Assembly: GCA_945862125.1 (NCBI GenBank)
Contig: CAMAYC010000002.1
Span: 1 to 64,000, forward strand
DNA from: Reyranella massiliensis 521
GTDB taxonomy: Bacteria; Pseudomonadota; Alphaproteobacteria; Reyranellales; Reyranellaceae
Direction of reading: 5' to 3'
DNA: 64,000 bases
In this document: piece by piece, positions 9,460-19,742 of the stretch
Layout: the number at the start of each line of letters is the position of its first letter
How positions within the stretch are numbered: position 1 is the first letter of the stretch
The notes under the pieces: generated by a model
The model's database searches: none
What the model was told of the DNA's origin: nothing
The model's input: the letters and a program-made list of their open reading frames with translations, nothing else
Program-made: the position numbers and the translations under genes

Positions 9460-10089
9460 ATGGAATTGCCCTCCACACCACCTCCTGAGCCAGCCCGGGT
9501 CGATGGCCGCCGTCTGCGCAGCATGCGGACACGCCAGTTGGTCATCGAGGCGTATCTGGCATTACTGCGCGAAAATCCGGCGATTCCGACGGCGGCCCAG
9601 GTTGCCGAGCGGGCTGGCTATTCGGTGCGTTCCATCTTCGAGCGATTTCCCGATCTGCATGCTCTCCGCATTGCTGCGACGGACTACGCCTTTTCTCTGG
9701 CCAACAGCCAAGCCACGACAACCGGCTTCGAAGGTGATCGGCAGACCCGGCTCAGGCTGCATGTGGAAATGCGGGCACGCATTTGCGCGCAGTGGCTGCC
9801 GCTGTGGCGAGCGCTCAATGCCAATAAGGGCGAATCCAAGGAACTCGAAATGCGGATCCAGGTCATCCGCGGCGCGGTCGTGAACAGGATCGAACTCATG
9901 TACCAACCCGAACTTTCCACCTTGAAAGAGCCCGAGCGCCGACAGACTGTGCTCGCAATCGAGGCCCTGATCGACATCGAGAGCTGGGCGCGCCTGAGCG
10001 AGTTCTTCGGTTTGTCGTTTAAGGAAGGCTGCACGGTCTGGATTTGGGCCATCGATCGGCTTCTGCCGCCGACGCCTGCGAATTCTTGA
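9460..10089 (+). CDS. TetR/AcrR-family regulator (paralog 3 of 3)
   Basis: DGRRLRSMRTRQLVIEAYLALLRENPAIPTAAQVAERAGYSVRSIFERFPDLHALR; C-terminal AIDRLLPPTP shared with paralogs. Confidence 0.88.
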   Translation: MELPSTPPPEPARVDGRRLRSMRTRQLVIEAYLALLRENPAIPTAAQVAERAGYSVRSIFERFPDLHALRIAATDYAFSLANSQATTTGFEGDRQTRLRLHVEMRARICAQWLPLWRALNANKGESKELEMRIQVIRGAVVNRIELMYQPELSTLKEPERRQTVLAIEALIDIESWARLSEFFGLSFKEGCTVWIWAIDRLLPPTPANS

Positions 10090-10143
10090 CGCTCCGGCTG
10101 GCGGGGCGTAGGAAGGCGCGCTTCGTTGGGGGCGATCCACGAT

Positions 10144-10221
10144 GGCGGCCGTAGCTCAGTTGGTTAGAGCGCCAGATTGTGATTCTGGATGTCGCCGGTT
10201 CAATTCCGGTCGGCCGCCCCA
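10144..10221 (+). tRNA. tRNA-His (GTG)
   Basis: Cloverleaf GGCGGCCGTAGCTCAGTTGGTTAGAGC...GATTGTGATTC...GGTTCAATTCC; G-1:C73 and encoded CCA. Confidence 0.95.
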
Positions 10222-10247
10222 ATCGCTCATTCGCCAAGGCCATTAGG

Positions 10248-11768
10248 GTGCCACTGCGAGACCTGACGCCTGCCGACAATCTAGCTCTTCTGACATGCGC
10301 GCAGATGGCGATGGCTGACGCTGCCGCTATTTCCGCCGGCACGCCCGGTATCGACCTCATGGAGGCGGCGGGGCGGGCGGTGGCCGACGTCGTACTTGAG
10401 CGACACTTGCCCCGTCCGCTCGTCGTTCTCTGCGGTCCTGGAAACAACGGCGGGGACGGGTTCGTCGCTGCGCGGCATCTTCACTCAGCGGGTTGGCCGG
10501 TTCGCGTGGCTTTGCTGGGGGACCGGGGCGCATTGCGCGGCGATGCCGCCTGGGCGTCGCAAGGCTGGAAAGGGCCGGTAGAACCCTTGAGTGTCGATTT
10601 GCTCGATGGTCGCCCGCTTGTGATCGATGCCCTGTTCGGTGCTGGTCTCCGTCGCCCGATCGACGGTGTTGCCGGAGAGATCATTGACCGGCTTAATGCG
10701 GAAGCCCTGCCTGTGATCTCCGTCGATGTGCCGAGCGGCTTGGATGGTGACAACGGCATGGTGATGGGACGCGCCCCGATGGCGGAGTGCACAGTCACGT
10801 TTTTCCGCGCCAAATCCGGGCACTATTCGATTGAAGGGTTGCGGCGCTGCGGCACCCTCAGGGTAGCCGACATCGGCATTGCGCAATCCGTGCTGACCGC
10901 TATTGCCCCGCAGCTCTGGCTGAACGCGCCGGCATTGTGGCAGGAGCACCTGCGTGATGAGGATCGCGGAACGCACAAGTACACCCGCGGACACCTGACG
11001 GTTCTGGGTGGAGCGGTCGCAACCGGCGCCGCAAGGCTTGCCGCCTTGGCGGCGCGGCGCGCCGGGGCAGGGCTCGTGACGATCGCCACGCCATGTGAGT
11101 CGATGGCCGTTTATCAGGCTGCGGAGCCAGGGAACCTGATTGCTGAAGTCGACGATGCCGAGGGGTTCGCGCGCCTGCTGGATGATGACCGGCGAAACGC
11201 GATTCTTGTCGGGCCGGGCTCCGGTCTCAACGAGAGGACGCGGGGCTGCGTGGTGGCGGCGCTGGCGACGGGCCGGCCGGTCGTTCTGGATGCCGATGCG
11301 ATCACTGTTTTCGCCGACAATCCTGCGATCCTGTTCGATCTGATCAGAGGTCCGGTCCTGCTGACGCCTCACGAGGGAGAGTTTCGCCGTCTGTTTCCAA
11401 CTCTTTCGACGGTTCCGGGGAAAGTGGAACGGACCCGTGAGGCTGCCCGGCGGAGCGGTGCCACTGTCTTGCTAAAGGGACCGGACACGGTGATCGCAGC
11501 GCCCGACGGCCGCGCCGTCGTCAATGTGCACGCGCCGCCGACCTTGGCGACGGCAGGGTCGGGCGATGTCCTTGCCGGCATGGCGGCGGGGCTAATGGCC
11601 AGGGGCCTATCGCCACTCGCGGCAGGCTCGGCGGCGGCGTGGCTCCATGGAGACTGCGCCTTCCGTTTTGCCCGACCGGGGCTGATCGCCGAGGATTTGA
11701 TCGCTCGCATTCCAGAGGCGCTTGCAGCGGTGGTTTCCGGCGATCTGGGCATGCATCTGGAGCGTTGA
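10248..11768 (+). CDS. nnr: Bifunctional NAD(P)H-hydrate epimerase / ADP-dependent (S)-NAD(P)H-hydrate dehydratase
   Basis: CGPGNNGGDGFVAARHL epimerase and LTPHEGEFRRLFP...ATAGSGDVLAGMAAGL dehydratase motifs; start chosen after the tRNA (GTG), uncertain. Confidence 0.92.
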   Translation: MPLRDLTPADNLALLTCAQMAMADAAAISAGTPGIDLMEAAGRAVADVVLERHLPRPLVVLCGPGNNGGDGFVAARHLHSAGWPVRVALLGDRGALRGDAAWASQGWKGPVEPLSVDLLDGRPLVIDALFGAGLRRPIDGVAGEIIDRLNAEALPVISVDVPSGLDGDNGMVMGRAPMAECTVTFFRAKSGHYSIEGLRRCGTLRVADIGIAQSVLTAIAPQLWLNAPALWQEHLRDEDRGTHKYTRGHLTVLGGAVATGAARLAALAARRAGAGLVTIATPCESMAVYQAAEPGNLIAEVDDAEGFARLLDDDRRNAILVGPGSGLNERTRGCVVAALATGRPVVLDADAITVFADNPAILFDLIRGPVLLTPHEGEFRRLFPTLSTVPGKVERTREAARRSGATVLLKGPDTVIAAPDGRAVVNVHAPPTLATAGSGDVLAGMAAGLMARGLSPLAAGSAAAWLHGDCAFRFARPGLIAEDLIARIPEALAAVVSGDLGMHLER

Positions 11769-11861
11769 ATTGACCGCTTGCCGGGCGCGGGCTAAGAGGC
11801 CCGCGATTCGGCCCTCGAGGCACGCCCCGATGGCTCTCGACGGCAATTGGGCAGGCGTCGG

Positions 11862-11946
11862 GCGGGCGTGGTGGAATTGGTAGACACGCGAGAGTTAGGT
11901 TCTCGTGCCGCAAGGCGTGGGGGTTCAAGTCCCTTCGCCCGCACCA
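11862..11946 (+). tRNA. tRNA-Leu (TAG)
   Basis: GCGGGCGTGGTGGAATTGGTAGACACG...CGAGAGTTAGGTTCTCG...GTTCAAGTCCC..CGCCCGCACCA with long variable arm. Confidence 0.95.
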
Positions 11947-11967
11947 GACGGAAGTGGAAGTGAGAAA

Positions 11968-13314
11968 ATGCAAGTAACTGAACTTTCGGCCGAAGGGCTG
12001 AAGCGTCAATTCAAGATAGTCGTCCCCGCGGGCGACCTGTCGGCCAAAGTCGACGAGCGCTTGGCTGAGCTGGCCCAGACAGCGACGTTGCCGGGGTTCC
12101 GGCCAGGCAAGGTGCCGGTCGGTCTGCTGAAGAAGCAGTACGGGCAGGCCCTTTATGGCGAGGCCCTGGAGGCTGCGGTCAATGCCAGCACTGCCAAGGC
12201 TATCGAGGACCGAGGGCTGAAGCCCGCGCTGCAGCCGCGCGTCGACCTTAAGCAACTCGAGGAAGGCAAAGACGTCGAGTTCGAGGTCGCCATCGAGGTT
12301 TTGCCGGAAATCGGCAAGGTCGACTTTTCGGGCGTCGAACTCGAACGCCTGAAGGCCAGCGTTCCGGACAAGGACGTCGACGAGGCCATCGAGCGGATCG
12401 CCAAGGCGAACCGTGAGCAGAAGCCGGTCGATCCGCCGCGTCCGGCGCAGAAGGGCGATTCGATCAAGCTCGACTTCGTTGGCTCGGTCGACGGCACGGA
12501 ATTCCCCGGCGGCGCGGCCACCGACTATGTGCTCGAAATCGGATCGGGCTCTTTCATCCCGGGCTTCGAGGATCAGCTTGTCGGCGCCGAGGTTGGCAAG
12601 ACGGTCGAGGTCAAGGTCACCTTCCCGGCAGACTATGGTGCAGCCGAGCTCGCGGGCAAAGACGCAGTCTTCAAGTGCACGATCAAGGAACTCAACGAGT
12701 TCGTCGACAAGCCGGCTGACGACGAGCTGGCGAAGAAGAACAACTTCGAGAACCTCGAGGCGATGCGCAAGGCGGTGTCGGAGCGGATCGGTCAAGACTA
12801 CAGCCAGATCTCGCGGTCGATGATCAAGCGCAACCTGCTCGACAAGCTTGCCGACCTGCATAAATTCCAGGTTCCCGAGGGTCTGATCGAGGGTGAGTTC
12901 AACGCGATCTGGGCGCGTATCGAGGAGGCCAAGAAGAACGGCCAGAAGCTCGAGGACGACGAAGAAAAGATGCGCAAGGAGTATCGCGAGATCGCCGAAC
13001 GTCGCGTTCGCCTTGGACTGCTGCTTGCCGATGTCGGACGTTCCAACAGCATCGACGTCACGCCCGAGGAACTGAATCAGGCGGTGATGCGGGAGGCCAT
13101 GCGCTATCCAGGCCAGGAACGTCAGGTTCTCGAGTTCTACGGCAAGAACGCCGAACTGAAGGATCAGCTTCGCGCGCCGATCTTCGAAGAGAAGACGGTC
13201 GACTTCATCCTGGAGTTGGCCAAGGTCTCCGAGAAAACGGTTACCCCGGAGGAACTGCTGAAGGCAGCCCGCGAGGCGGAAGAAGAGAAGTCTGCCGAGC
13301 CGGTGGCAGCTTAG
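11968..13314 (+). CDS. tig: Trigger factor
   Basis: MQVTELSAEGLKRQFKIVVPAGDL...LPGFRPGKVP; FKBP-like domain. Confidence 0.97.
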   Translation: MQVTELSAEGLKRQFKIVVPAGDLSAKVDERLAELAQTATLPGFRPGKVPVGLLKKQYGQALYGEALEAAVNASTAKAIEDRGLKPALQPRVDLKQLEEGKDVEFEVAIEVLPEIGKVDFSGVELERLKASVPDKDVDEAIERIAKANREQKPVDPPRPAQKGDSIKLDFVGSVDGTEFPGGAATDYVLEIGSGSFIPGFEDQLVGAEVGKTVEVKVTFPADYGAAELAGKDAVFKCTIKELNEFVDKPADDELAKKNNFENLEAMRKAVSERIGQDYSQISRSMIKRNLLDKLADLHKFQVPEGLIEGEFNAIWARIEEAKKNGQKLEDDEEKMRKEYREIAERRVRLGLLLADVGRSNSIDVTPEELNQAVMREAMRYPGQERQVLEFYGKNAELKDQLRAPIFEEKTVDFILELAKVSEKTVTPEELLKAAREAEEEKSAEPVAA

Positions 13315-13329
13315 GCGGCAAATTGATCC

Positions 13330-13363
13330 AGTGCCGGTGGCCTTGAACAGAGCCACCGGCACT
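13330..13363 (+). terminator. Long hairpin after tig (AGTGCCGGTGGC / GCCACCGGCACT), possible terminator
   Basis: 12-bp perfect stem with 10-nt loop; weak T tract. Confidence 0.55.
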
Positions 13364-13374
13364 GCCACTTTCAG
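13342..13374 (+). promoter_or_regulatory. Candidate RpoH (sigma32)-type promoter of clpP
   Basis: CTTGAA - 17 nt - CCACTTTCAG, close to alphaproteobacterial RpoH consensus; -35 lies in the hairpin loop. Confidence 0.4.
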
Positions 13375-13403
13375 CAAGACAGTCACCAAGGGGGACTACG
13401 CGC

Positions 13404-14051
13404 ATGAGTCGCGACCGAGATCCGCTGGAAGTCTACAACAATTACTACGTACCGATGGTGGTCGAGCAATCGGCCCGCGGCGAGCGCGGCTATGACATCT
13501 GGTCGAGACTGCTCAAGGAACGCATCATCTTCCTGAACGGCCCGATTGAAGACAATGTCGCCGGGCTGGTGTGCGCGCAGCTTCTGTATCTGGAAGCCGA
13601 GAACCCGACGAAGGACATCTCGTTCTACATCAACTCGCCGGGAGGCGTGGTGACGTCGGGCTTGGCCATATATGACACCATGCAGTATGTGCGGCCGCAG
13701 ATTTCGACCTTGGTCTTCGGTCAGGCCGCCTCTGCCGGCTCGCTGTTGCTGATGGCCGGTCAGAAGGGGAAGCGCTTTTCGCTCCCCAATGCCCGCATCA
13801 TGATTCACCAGCCTTCAGGTGGTGCCCAGGGCCAGGCGACGGACATCGAGATTCACGCCAAGGAGATCCTGCTGACCCGGGCCCGGCTGAATCAGATGTA
13901 TGTCACCCATACCGGGCGAACGCTCGAGGAGATCGAACGCGCCATGGAGCGCGACAAGTTCTTCTCGCCGCCGGAAGCCAAAGAGTTCGGGCTCATCGAC
14001 GATGTCCTTGAGAAAAGGCCAACTCCGACTGTCCAGGCGGCTGCTTCCTGA
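13404..14051 (+). CDS. clpP: ATP-dependent Clp protease proteolytic subunit
   Basis: [59 protein letters not shown]. Confidence 0.98.
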   Translation: MSRDRDPLEVYNNYYVPMVVEQSARGERGYDIWSRLLKERIIFLNGPIEDNVAGLVCAQLLYLEAENPTKDISFYINSPGGVVTSGLAIYDTMQYVRPQISTLVFGQAASAGSLLLMAGQKGKRFSLPNARIMIHQPSGGAQGQATDIEIHAKEILLTRARLNQMYVTHTGRTLEEIERAMERDKFFSPPEAKEFGLIDDVLEKRPTPTVQAAAS

Positions 14052-14194
14052 GGGGCAGCCGCGACCAATTGTTTCGGAATTGGTGACCGACACACCATAT
14101 TTTGATGTTGTGGCCATCCCAAGGTCGAGTTTAACATAGTCTTGCGTGCGGGCTCGCAGTCAGCGGGCCCCCCAAGCGGAGGTGCGTTAACGAC

Positions 14195-15466
14195 ATGCCA
14201 GCCGCCAAATCCGGGGGCGATTCCCGCAATACCCTCTATTGCAGCTTCTGCGGCAAGAGCCAGCACGAGGTCCGAAAGCTCATTGCCGGGCCGACGGTGT
14301 TCATCTGCGACGAGTGCGTCGAGCTCTGCATGGACATCATCCGTGAAGAGAACAAGACCACGCTGGTCAAGTCCAAGGACGGCGTTCCGTCTCCCAAGGA
14401 GATCCGCCAGATCCTCGACGACTATGTGATCGGCCAGGATCAGGCCAAGCGGATCCTCGCGGTTGCAGTGCACAATCACTACAAGCGCCTTAGCCATGGC
14501 GGCAAGGCGAATGACGTCGAGATCGCCAAGTCGAACATCATGCTGATTGGCCCGACCGGCTGCGGCAAGACACTGCTCGCCCAGACCCTGGCGCGCATGC
14601 TGGACGTGCCGTTCACCATGGCCGATGCCACGACTCTGACGGAAGCGGGCTATGTCGGCGAGGATGTGGAGAACATCATCCTGAAGCTGCTGCAGGCTGC
14701 CGACTACAACGTCGAGCGGGCGCAGCGTGGCATCGTCTACATCGACGAAGTCGACAAGATCAGCCGCAAGTCGGACAACCCCTCGATCACCCGCGACGTT
14801 TCGGGCGAAGGTGTCCAGCAGGCGCTGTTGAAGATCATGGAAGGCACCGTGGCCTCCGTGCCACCTCAAGGCGGGCGCAAGCATCCGCAACAGGAATTCC
14901 TGCAGGTCGACACGACGAACATCCTGTTCATCTGCGGTGGTGCTTTCTCCGGCCTCGACAAGATCATCTCGATGCGCCGGCAGGGCACATCGATCGGCTT
15001 CGGCGCCGAGGTGCGCGGTCCTGAGGACCGGCGCACGGGCGAGATCCTGCGTGACCTCGAACCCGAGGATCTGCTGAGGTACGGCTTGATCCCTGAGTTC
15101 GTCGGCCGTTTGCCGGTCGTGGCGACCCTAGAGGATCTGGACGAGAGCGCCCTGATCGAGATCCTGACCCGGCCGAAGAACGCGCTTCTGAAGCAGTACC
15201 AGCGCCTCTTCGACATGGAGAGCGTGAAGCTGAAGTTCACCGAAGATGCCCTGCGGGCGGTTTCCCAGAAGGCGATCCTGCGCAAGACCGGCGCACGCGG
15301 TCTGCGATCCATCATGGAGACTGTACTCCTGGACACCATGTACGACCTGCCGTCGCTCGACGGTGTCGAGGAAGTGGTTATCAACCGCGAAGTCATCGAA
15401 GGCCGGGCCCAGCCGCTCTACGTGCACGGCGAGCGCAAAGAGGGCGTAGCCGCCGCGCCGGCCTGA
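14195..15466 (+). CDS. clpX: ATP-dependent Clp protease ATP-binding subunit ClpX
   Basis: Zinc finger [37 protein letters not shown]. Confidence 0.98.
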   Translation: MPAAKSGGDSRNTLYCSFCGKSQHEVRKLIAGPTVFICDECVELCMDIIREENKTTLVKSKDGVPSPKEIRQILDDYVIGQDQAKRILAVAVHNHYKRLSHGGKANDVEIAKSNIMLIGPTGCGKTLLAQTLARMLDVPFTMADATTLTEAGYVGEDVENIILKLLQAADYNVERAQRGIVYIDEVDKISRKSDNPSITRDVSGEGVQQALLKIMEGTVASVPPQGGRKHPQQEFLQVDTTNILFICGGAFSGLDKIISMRRQGTSIGFGAEVRGPEDRRTGEILRDLEPEDLLRYGLIPEFVGRLPVVATLEDLDESALIEILTRPKNALLKQYQRLFDMESVKLKFTEDALRAVSQKAILRKTGARGLRSIMETVLLDTMYDLPSLDGVEEVVINREVIEGRAQPLYVHGERKEGVAAAPA

Positions 15467-15514
15467 GTTTTGCTGCGTCGGCGGCATCCGTCGCCGGCGG
15501 TCCGCCGACGGGTC

Positions 15515-15546
15515 TTGAACAACCCCCTGTTCAAGCCAATCTTTGC
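15515..15546 (+). promoter_or_regulatory. Candidate RpoH (sigma32)-type promoter of lon
   Basis: CTTGAA - 16 nt - CCAATCTTTG; near match to alpha RpoH -10 CYTATNTNNG; overlaps perfect 8-bp IR CTTGAACA-N6-TGTTCAAG. Confidence 0.5.
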
Positions 15547-15640
15547 TGGTGAGTGCGCGCCTAATCGCGCCGTGAATTGCCCATTCTGGGGATCGCGGCC
15601 GAAAGGTGGGTAGCTCTAACAGCGTACGTTGCGAGGCATC

Positions 15641-18040
15641 ATGAACGCCCCCATTCAAGGAATCGTCTATCCGGTCCTGCCATTGCGCGACATTGTCGTG
15701 TTTCCAGGCATGATCGTTCCGCTCTTTGTTGGCCGAGAAAAGAGCGTGAAGGCACTGGAAGAGGTGATGAAGGACGACAAGCAGATACTGCTGATCGCCC
15801 AGAAGAACGCCAGCCAGGACGATCCAGGCCCCGAGGACATCTACACCATCGGCACGCTGGGAACGGTCCTACAGCTGCTCAAGCTGCCCGACGATACCGT
15901 CAAAGTGCTGGTCGAGGGCGGGCGGCGCGTTCGCGTCACCGGCTACACCGATCGTGCCGACTTCTTCGAGGCGCGCGCCATCGAGATGGAAGAGGTGGCG
16001 GCCGAATCATCCGAGCTGCAGGCGGCGGCACGCACCGTGGTCTCGGAGTTCGAGAACTACGTGAAGCTGAACAAGAAGGTGCCGCCTGAAGTCGTCGTTT
16101 CGATCAACAAGATCGAGGAGCCGGCCAAGCTCGCCGACACCATCTCGGCGCACTTGGCGCTGAAGGTGGCGGAGAAGCAGCAGCTGCTCGAGCTAGATTC
16201 GGTGTCGAAGCGGCTGGAGCGCATCCTCGGCCTGATGGAAGGCGAGATCGGCGTGTTGCAGGTCGAGAAAAAGATCCGCAACCGCGTGAAGCGTCAGATG
16301 GAGAAGACGCAGCGCGAGTATTATCTCAACGAGCAGATGAAGGCGATCCAGAAGGAGCTTGGCGAGACCGAGGACGGTCGCGACGAGGTCTCCGAGCTGG
16401 AGAAGCGCATCCGCAAGACGCGCCTGTCCAAGGAAGCGCGGGAAAAGGCCAATGCCGAGCTGAAGAAGCTCCGGACCATGAGCCCGATGTCGGCCGAGGC
16501 GACGGTGGTGCGCAACTACCTCGACTGGCTGCTGTCGATTCCGTGGCGGAAGCCCACCAAGATCATCAAGGATCTGAAGTACGCCGAGGAGATTCTCAAT
16601 GCCGACCACCACGGCCTGGAGAAGGTGAAGGAGCGCATCCTCGAGTACCTGGCAGTCCAGCAGCGCGTCGACAAGATGAAGGGCCCGATCCTCTGCCTCG
16701 TCGGCCCGCCGGGTGTCGGCAAGACGTCGCTCGGCAAGTCGATCGCCAAGGCTACGGGGCGCAACTTCGTGCGCATGTCGCTGGGCGGCGTTCGGGACGA
16801 GGCCGAGATCCGCGGCCATCGCCGGACCTACATCGGCTCGCTGCCGGGCAAGGTCATCCAGAGCATGAAGAAGGCGAAGTCCTCGAACCCGCTCTTCCTG
16901 CTCGACGAGATCGACAAGCTCGGCGCGGATTTCCGTGGCGACCCGTCGTCGGCGTTGCTCGAGGTCCTGGATCCGGAGCAGAACAGCGCGTTCAACGACC
17001 ACTATCTCGAGGTCGACTACGACCTGTCGAACGTGATGTTCATCACCACGGCAAACTCGCTGCGCATGGCACAGCCGCTGATGGATCGCATGGAGATCAT
17101 CCGGCTGGCCGGCTACACCGAGGACGAGAAGGTCGCGATTGCGCGCAAGCACCTGATCACCAAGCAGGTCGAGGCGAACGGGCTAAAGGACGGCGAACTC
17201 GACATCCATGATGACGCCGTACGCGATCTCGTGCGCTACTACACGCGTGAGGCTGGCGTCCGCAATCTCGAGCGCGAGATTGCCAATCTGGCCCGCAAGG
17301 CGGTGAAGGAAATCCTCATGAAGGGGACTTCCAAGGTGAAGATCGGCCGCAAGAACCTCGACAAGTTCGCTGGCGTTCGCCGCTTCCGTTACGGCGAGGC
17401 CGAGCTCGAGGATCTGGTCGGCATCACGACGGGCCTGGCGTGGACCGAGGTCGGTGGCGAACTGCTGCAGATCGAAGCCGTGCTGGTCCCGGGCCGCGGT
17501 CGCGTCACCATTACAGGCAAGCTGGGTGACGTCATGCAGGAGTCGGTGCAGGCGGCCAATGCCTACATCCGCTCGCGCGCGGCGACCTTCGGCATCAAGC
17601 ACAACATCTTCGAGAAGCGCGACATCCATGTGCACGTGCCGGAAGGTGCCACGCCCAAGGACGGTCCGTCGGCGGGTGTCGGCATGATCACCTCGATCGT
17701 CTCGGCGCTGACCGGCATCGCGGTGCGCAAGGATGTGGCCATGACCGGCGAGATCAGCCTGCGCGGCCGGGTCATGCCGATCGGCGGCCTCAAGGAGAAG
17801 TTGCTGGCGGCGTTGCGCGGGGGACTCAAGACCGTGCTCATTCCCAAGGAAAATGAGCGCGATCTGCCGGAGATCCCGGACAACGTGAAGAAGGGGCTGG
17901 AGATCATCCCGGTGTCGACCGTCGATGAGGTCCTCGCCAAGGCGCTGGTCAAGCCGCTGGTTGCCGTCGAATGGCCGAACGACCTCGATGCGGTCGCGGC
18001 CAAGCCGGCAGAGGGACCCGAGGCCATCCGGGCCCATTAA
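15641..18040 (+). CDS. lon: Endopeptidase La (Lon protease)
   Basis: [43 protein letters not shown]; catalytic [11 protein letters not shown]. Confidence 0.98.
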   Translation: MNAPIQGIVYPVLPLRDIVVFPGMIVPLFVGREKSVKALEEVMKDDKQILLIAQKNASQDDPGPEDIYTIGTLGTVLQLLKLPDDTVKVLVEGGRRVRVTGYTDRADFFEARAIEMEEVAAESSELQAAARTVVSEFENYVKLNKKVPPEVVVSINKIEEPAKLADTISAHLALKVAEKQQLLELDSVSKRLERILGLMEGEIGVLQVEKKIRNRVKRQMEKTQREYYLNEQMKAIQKELGETEDGRDEVSELEKRIRKTRLSKEAREKANAELKKLRTMSPMSAEATVVRNYLDWLLSIPWRKPTKIIKDLKYAEEILNADHHGLEKVKERILEYLAVQQRVDKMKGPILCLVGPPGVGKTSLGKSIAKATGRNFVRMSLGGVRDEAEIRGHRRTYIGSLPGKVIQSMKKAKSSNPLFLLDEIDKLGADFRGDPSSALLEVLDPEQNSAFNDHYLEVDYDLSNVMFITTANSLRMAQPLMDRMEIIRLAGYTEDEKVAIARKHLITKQVEANGLKDGELDIHDDAVRDLVRYYTREAGVRNLEREIANLARKAVKEILMKGTSKVKIGRKNLDKFAGVRRFRYGEAELEDLVGITTGLAWTEVGGELLQIEAVLVPGRGRVTITGKLGDVMQESVQAANAYIRSRAATFGIKHNIFEKRDIHVHVPEGATPKDGPSAGVGMITSIVSALTGIAVRKDVAMTGEISLRGRVMPIGGLKEKLLAALRGGLKTVLIPKENERDLPEIPDNVKKGLEIIPVSTVDEVLAKALVKPLVAVEWPNDLDAVAAKPAEGPEAIRAH

Positions 18041-18060
18041 GCGCCCCTCCGAAAGTAGCC

Positions 18061-18088
18061 CGAAGCCCCGGAGCGATCCGGGGCTTCG
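18061..18088 (+). terminator. Rho-independent terminator after lon
   Basis: 12-bp perfect stem CGAAGCCCCGGA-GCGA-TCCGGGGCTTCG followed by TTG. Confidence 0.75.
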
Positions 18089-18151
18089 TTGCGTCTGACC
18101 GCAACTTATGCGCCTTGTGGGAGCACGTCCCACAAAATATGGCATTCAGCG

Positions 18152-18181
18152 TTGACGCCGTTTTCAGGTCGCCCCTACACT
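18152..18181 (+). promoter_or_regulatory. Sigma70-like promoter of hup
   Basis: TTGACG - 18 nt - TACACT upstream of the hup GTG start. Confidence 0.5.
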
Positions 18182-18212
18182 TGAGGCTGCCGGACCATGC
18201 AGGGGCTCGCCC

Positions 18213-18485
18213 GTGAACAAGCACGATTTGATCGCCGCCGTCGCGGCTTCGACCAACCTCTCCAAGACCGACGCCGCGAACGCCGTCGATGCCATCCTGA
18301 CCGTCGTCACCAAGTCCTTGAAGAAGAAGGAAAAGGTTTTGCTGGTGGGCTTCGGGACCTTCCAGGTAACCAAGCGCAAGGCAGGTGAAGGGCGAAATCC
18401 GCAGACCGGCGAGAAGATCAAGATTCCAGCTGCGAATGTGCCGCGTTTCAAGGCGAGCAAGGCTCTCAAGGACGCGATCAACTAG
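18213..18485 (+). CDS. hup: HU family DNA-binding protein
   Basis: MNKHDLIAAVAASTNLSKTDAANAVDAIL...GFGTFQVTKRKAGEGRNPQTGEKIKIPAANVPRFKAS. Confidence 0.97.
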   Translation: MNKHDLIAAVAASTNLSKTDAANAVDAILTVVTKSLKKKEKVLLVGFGTFQVTKRKAGEGRNPQTGEKIKIPAANVPRFKASKALKDAIN

Positions 18486-18522
18486 CGCCGCTTTCCGGCG
18501 CTGTGTTAGGACTGAACGTGTC

Positions 18523-18598
18523 GGGCGATTAGCTCAGTTGGTAGAGCGCTTCCTTTACACGGAAGATGTCGGCGGTTCGAGCCCGTCATCGCCCACCA
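18523..18598 (+). tRNA. tRNA-Val (TAC)
   Basis: GGGCGATTAGCTCAGTTGGTAGAGCGCTTCCTTTACACGGAAG...GGTTCGAGCCCG..ATCGCCCACCA. Confidence 0.95.
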
Positions 18599-18679
18599 GT
18601 GTTTCGCGAGGCGTCCGCGGCAGCGCGGAAAGCATAACAATATCGGGCATTTACGCACCTCTTCGCGGGTGCGGTATGC

Positions 18680-18708
18680 TTGACACCCAATAGGTGGTCC
18701 TATATCTC
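18680..18708 (+). promoter_or_regulatory. Sigma70-like promoter of tRNA-Asp
   Basis: TTGACA - 17 nt - TATCTC, about 20 nt upstream of the tRNA-Asp 5' end. Confidence 0.5.
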
Positions 18709-18730
18709 TCGCGCGCCGTTTGGGGCTATT

Positions 18731-18807
<77 letters not shown>

Positions 18808-18852
18808 GCCCAAACACTGGCAGCCCACAAAAACGGGGCGCAAGGGGTGGCG

Positions 18853-19218
18853 ATGGAAGATCTTCTTAGGGAATACCTTCCGATCCTGATCTTCCTCGGC
18901 CTCGCCTTTGGCCTTACGAGCGCGATGCTCGGTGGATCGTATCTGATCGCCCGCCAGAACCCCAATTCCGAGAAGCTGTCGCCATTCGAGTGCGGCTTTG
19001 CGCCGTTCGACGACGCGCGCGGCAAGTTCGACGTCCGGTTCTACCTGGTCGCCATTCTATTCATCATCTTCGATCTCGAGGTCGCCTTCCTGTTTCCCTG
19101 GGCGGTGACGCTGGGCGACATCGGGCTCTTCGGCTTCTGGTCGATGATGCTGTTCCTGGGCGTGCTCACGGTCGGATTCATCTACGAGTGGCGCAAGGGA
19201 GCCCTGGAATGGGAGTGA
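18853..19218 (+). CDS. nuoA: NADH-quinone oxidoreductase subunit A
   Basis: [19 protein letters not shown]...[12 protein letters not shown]...[21 protein letters not shown]. Confidence 0.97.
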   Translation: MEDLLREYLPILIFLGLAFGLTSAMLGGSYLIARQNPNSEKLSPFECGFAPFDDARGKFDVRFYLVAILFIIFDLEVAFLFPWAVTLGDIGLFGFWSMMLFLGVLTVGFIYEWRKGALEWE

Positions 19219-19742
19219 TCACTCCGCCGAAGTCGGACAGCGTCGCCGAGGCGGCGCTGTCGCGGGCCTTGAACGATGAGCTGGCCGACAAAGGCTTCGT
19301 CGTCGCGCAACTCGACAAGCTGATCACCTGGGCGCGTACCGGGTCGATGTGGGGTCTCACGTTCGGCCTGGCCTGCTGCGGCGTCGAGATGATCCATTGC
19401 TGGATGAGCCGCTACGACCTCGACCGCTTCGGCTTCGCGCCGATGCCGAGCCCGCGCGCCGCTGATGTGATGATCGTGGCCGGGACGCTGACCAACAAGA
19501 TGGCGCCGGCGTTGCGCAAGGTCTACGACCAGATGGCCGAGCCGCGCTACGTCATCTCGATGGGCTCCTGCGCCAACGGCGGCGGCTACTATCATTACAG
19601 TTACTCGGTCGTGCGCGGCTGCGACCGCATTGTGCCGGTAGACATCTATGTGCCGGGCTGCCCTCCGACCGCCGAGGCGTTGCTATACGGCATCCTTCAG
19701 CTCCAGAAAAAGATTCGCCGCACCGGAACGCTGGTGCGTTGA
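19209..19742 (+). CDS. nuoB: NADH-quinone oxidoreductase subunit B
   Basis: [64 protein letters not shown]. Confidence 0.98.
   Translation: MGVITPPKSDSVAEAALSRALNDELADKGFVVAQLDKLITWARTGSMWGLTFGLACCGVEMIHCWMSRYDLDRFGFAPMPSPRAADVMIVAGTLTNKMAPALRKVYDQMAEPRYVISMGSCANGGGYYHYSYSVVRGCDRIVPVDIYVPGCPPTAEALLYGILQLQKKIRRTGTLVR

Noticed and set aside
11521-13389. 622-aa minus-strand ORF
   Set aside because: Antisense to tig and the nnr end, spans a tRNA; GC-skew artefact.
15515-15536. CIRCE heat-shock operator upstream of lon
   Set aside because: Sequence CTTGAACA-N6-TGTTCAAG does not match TTAGCACTC-N9-GAGTGCTAA.
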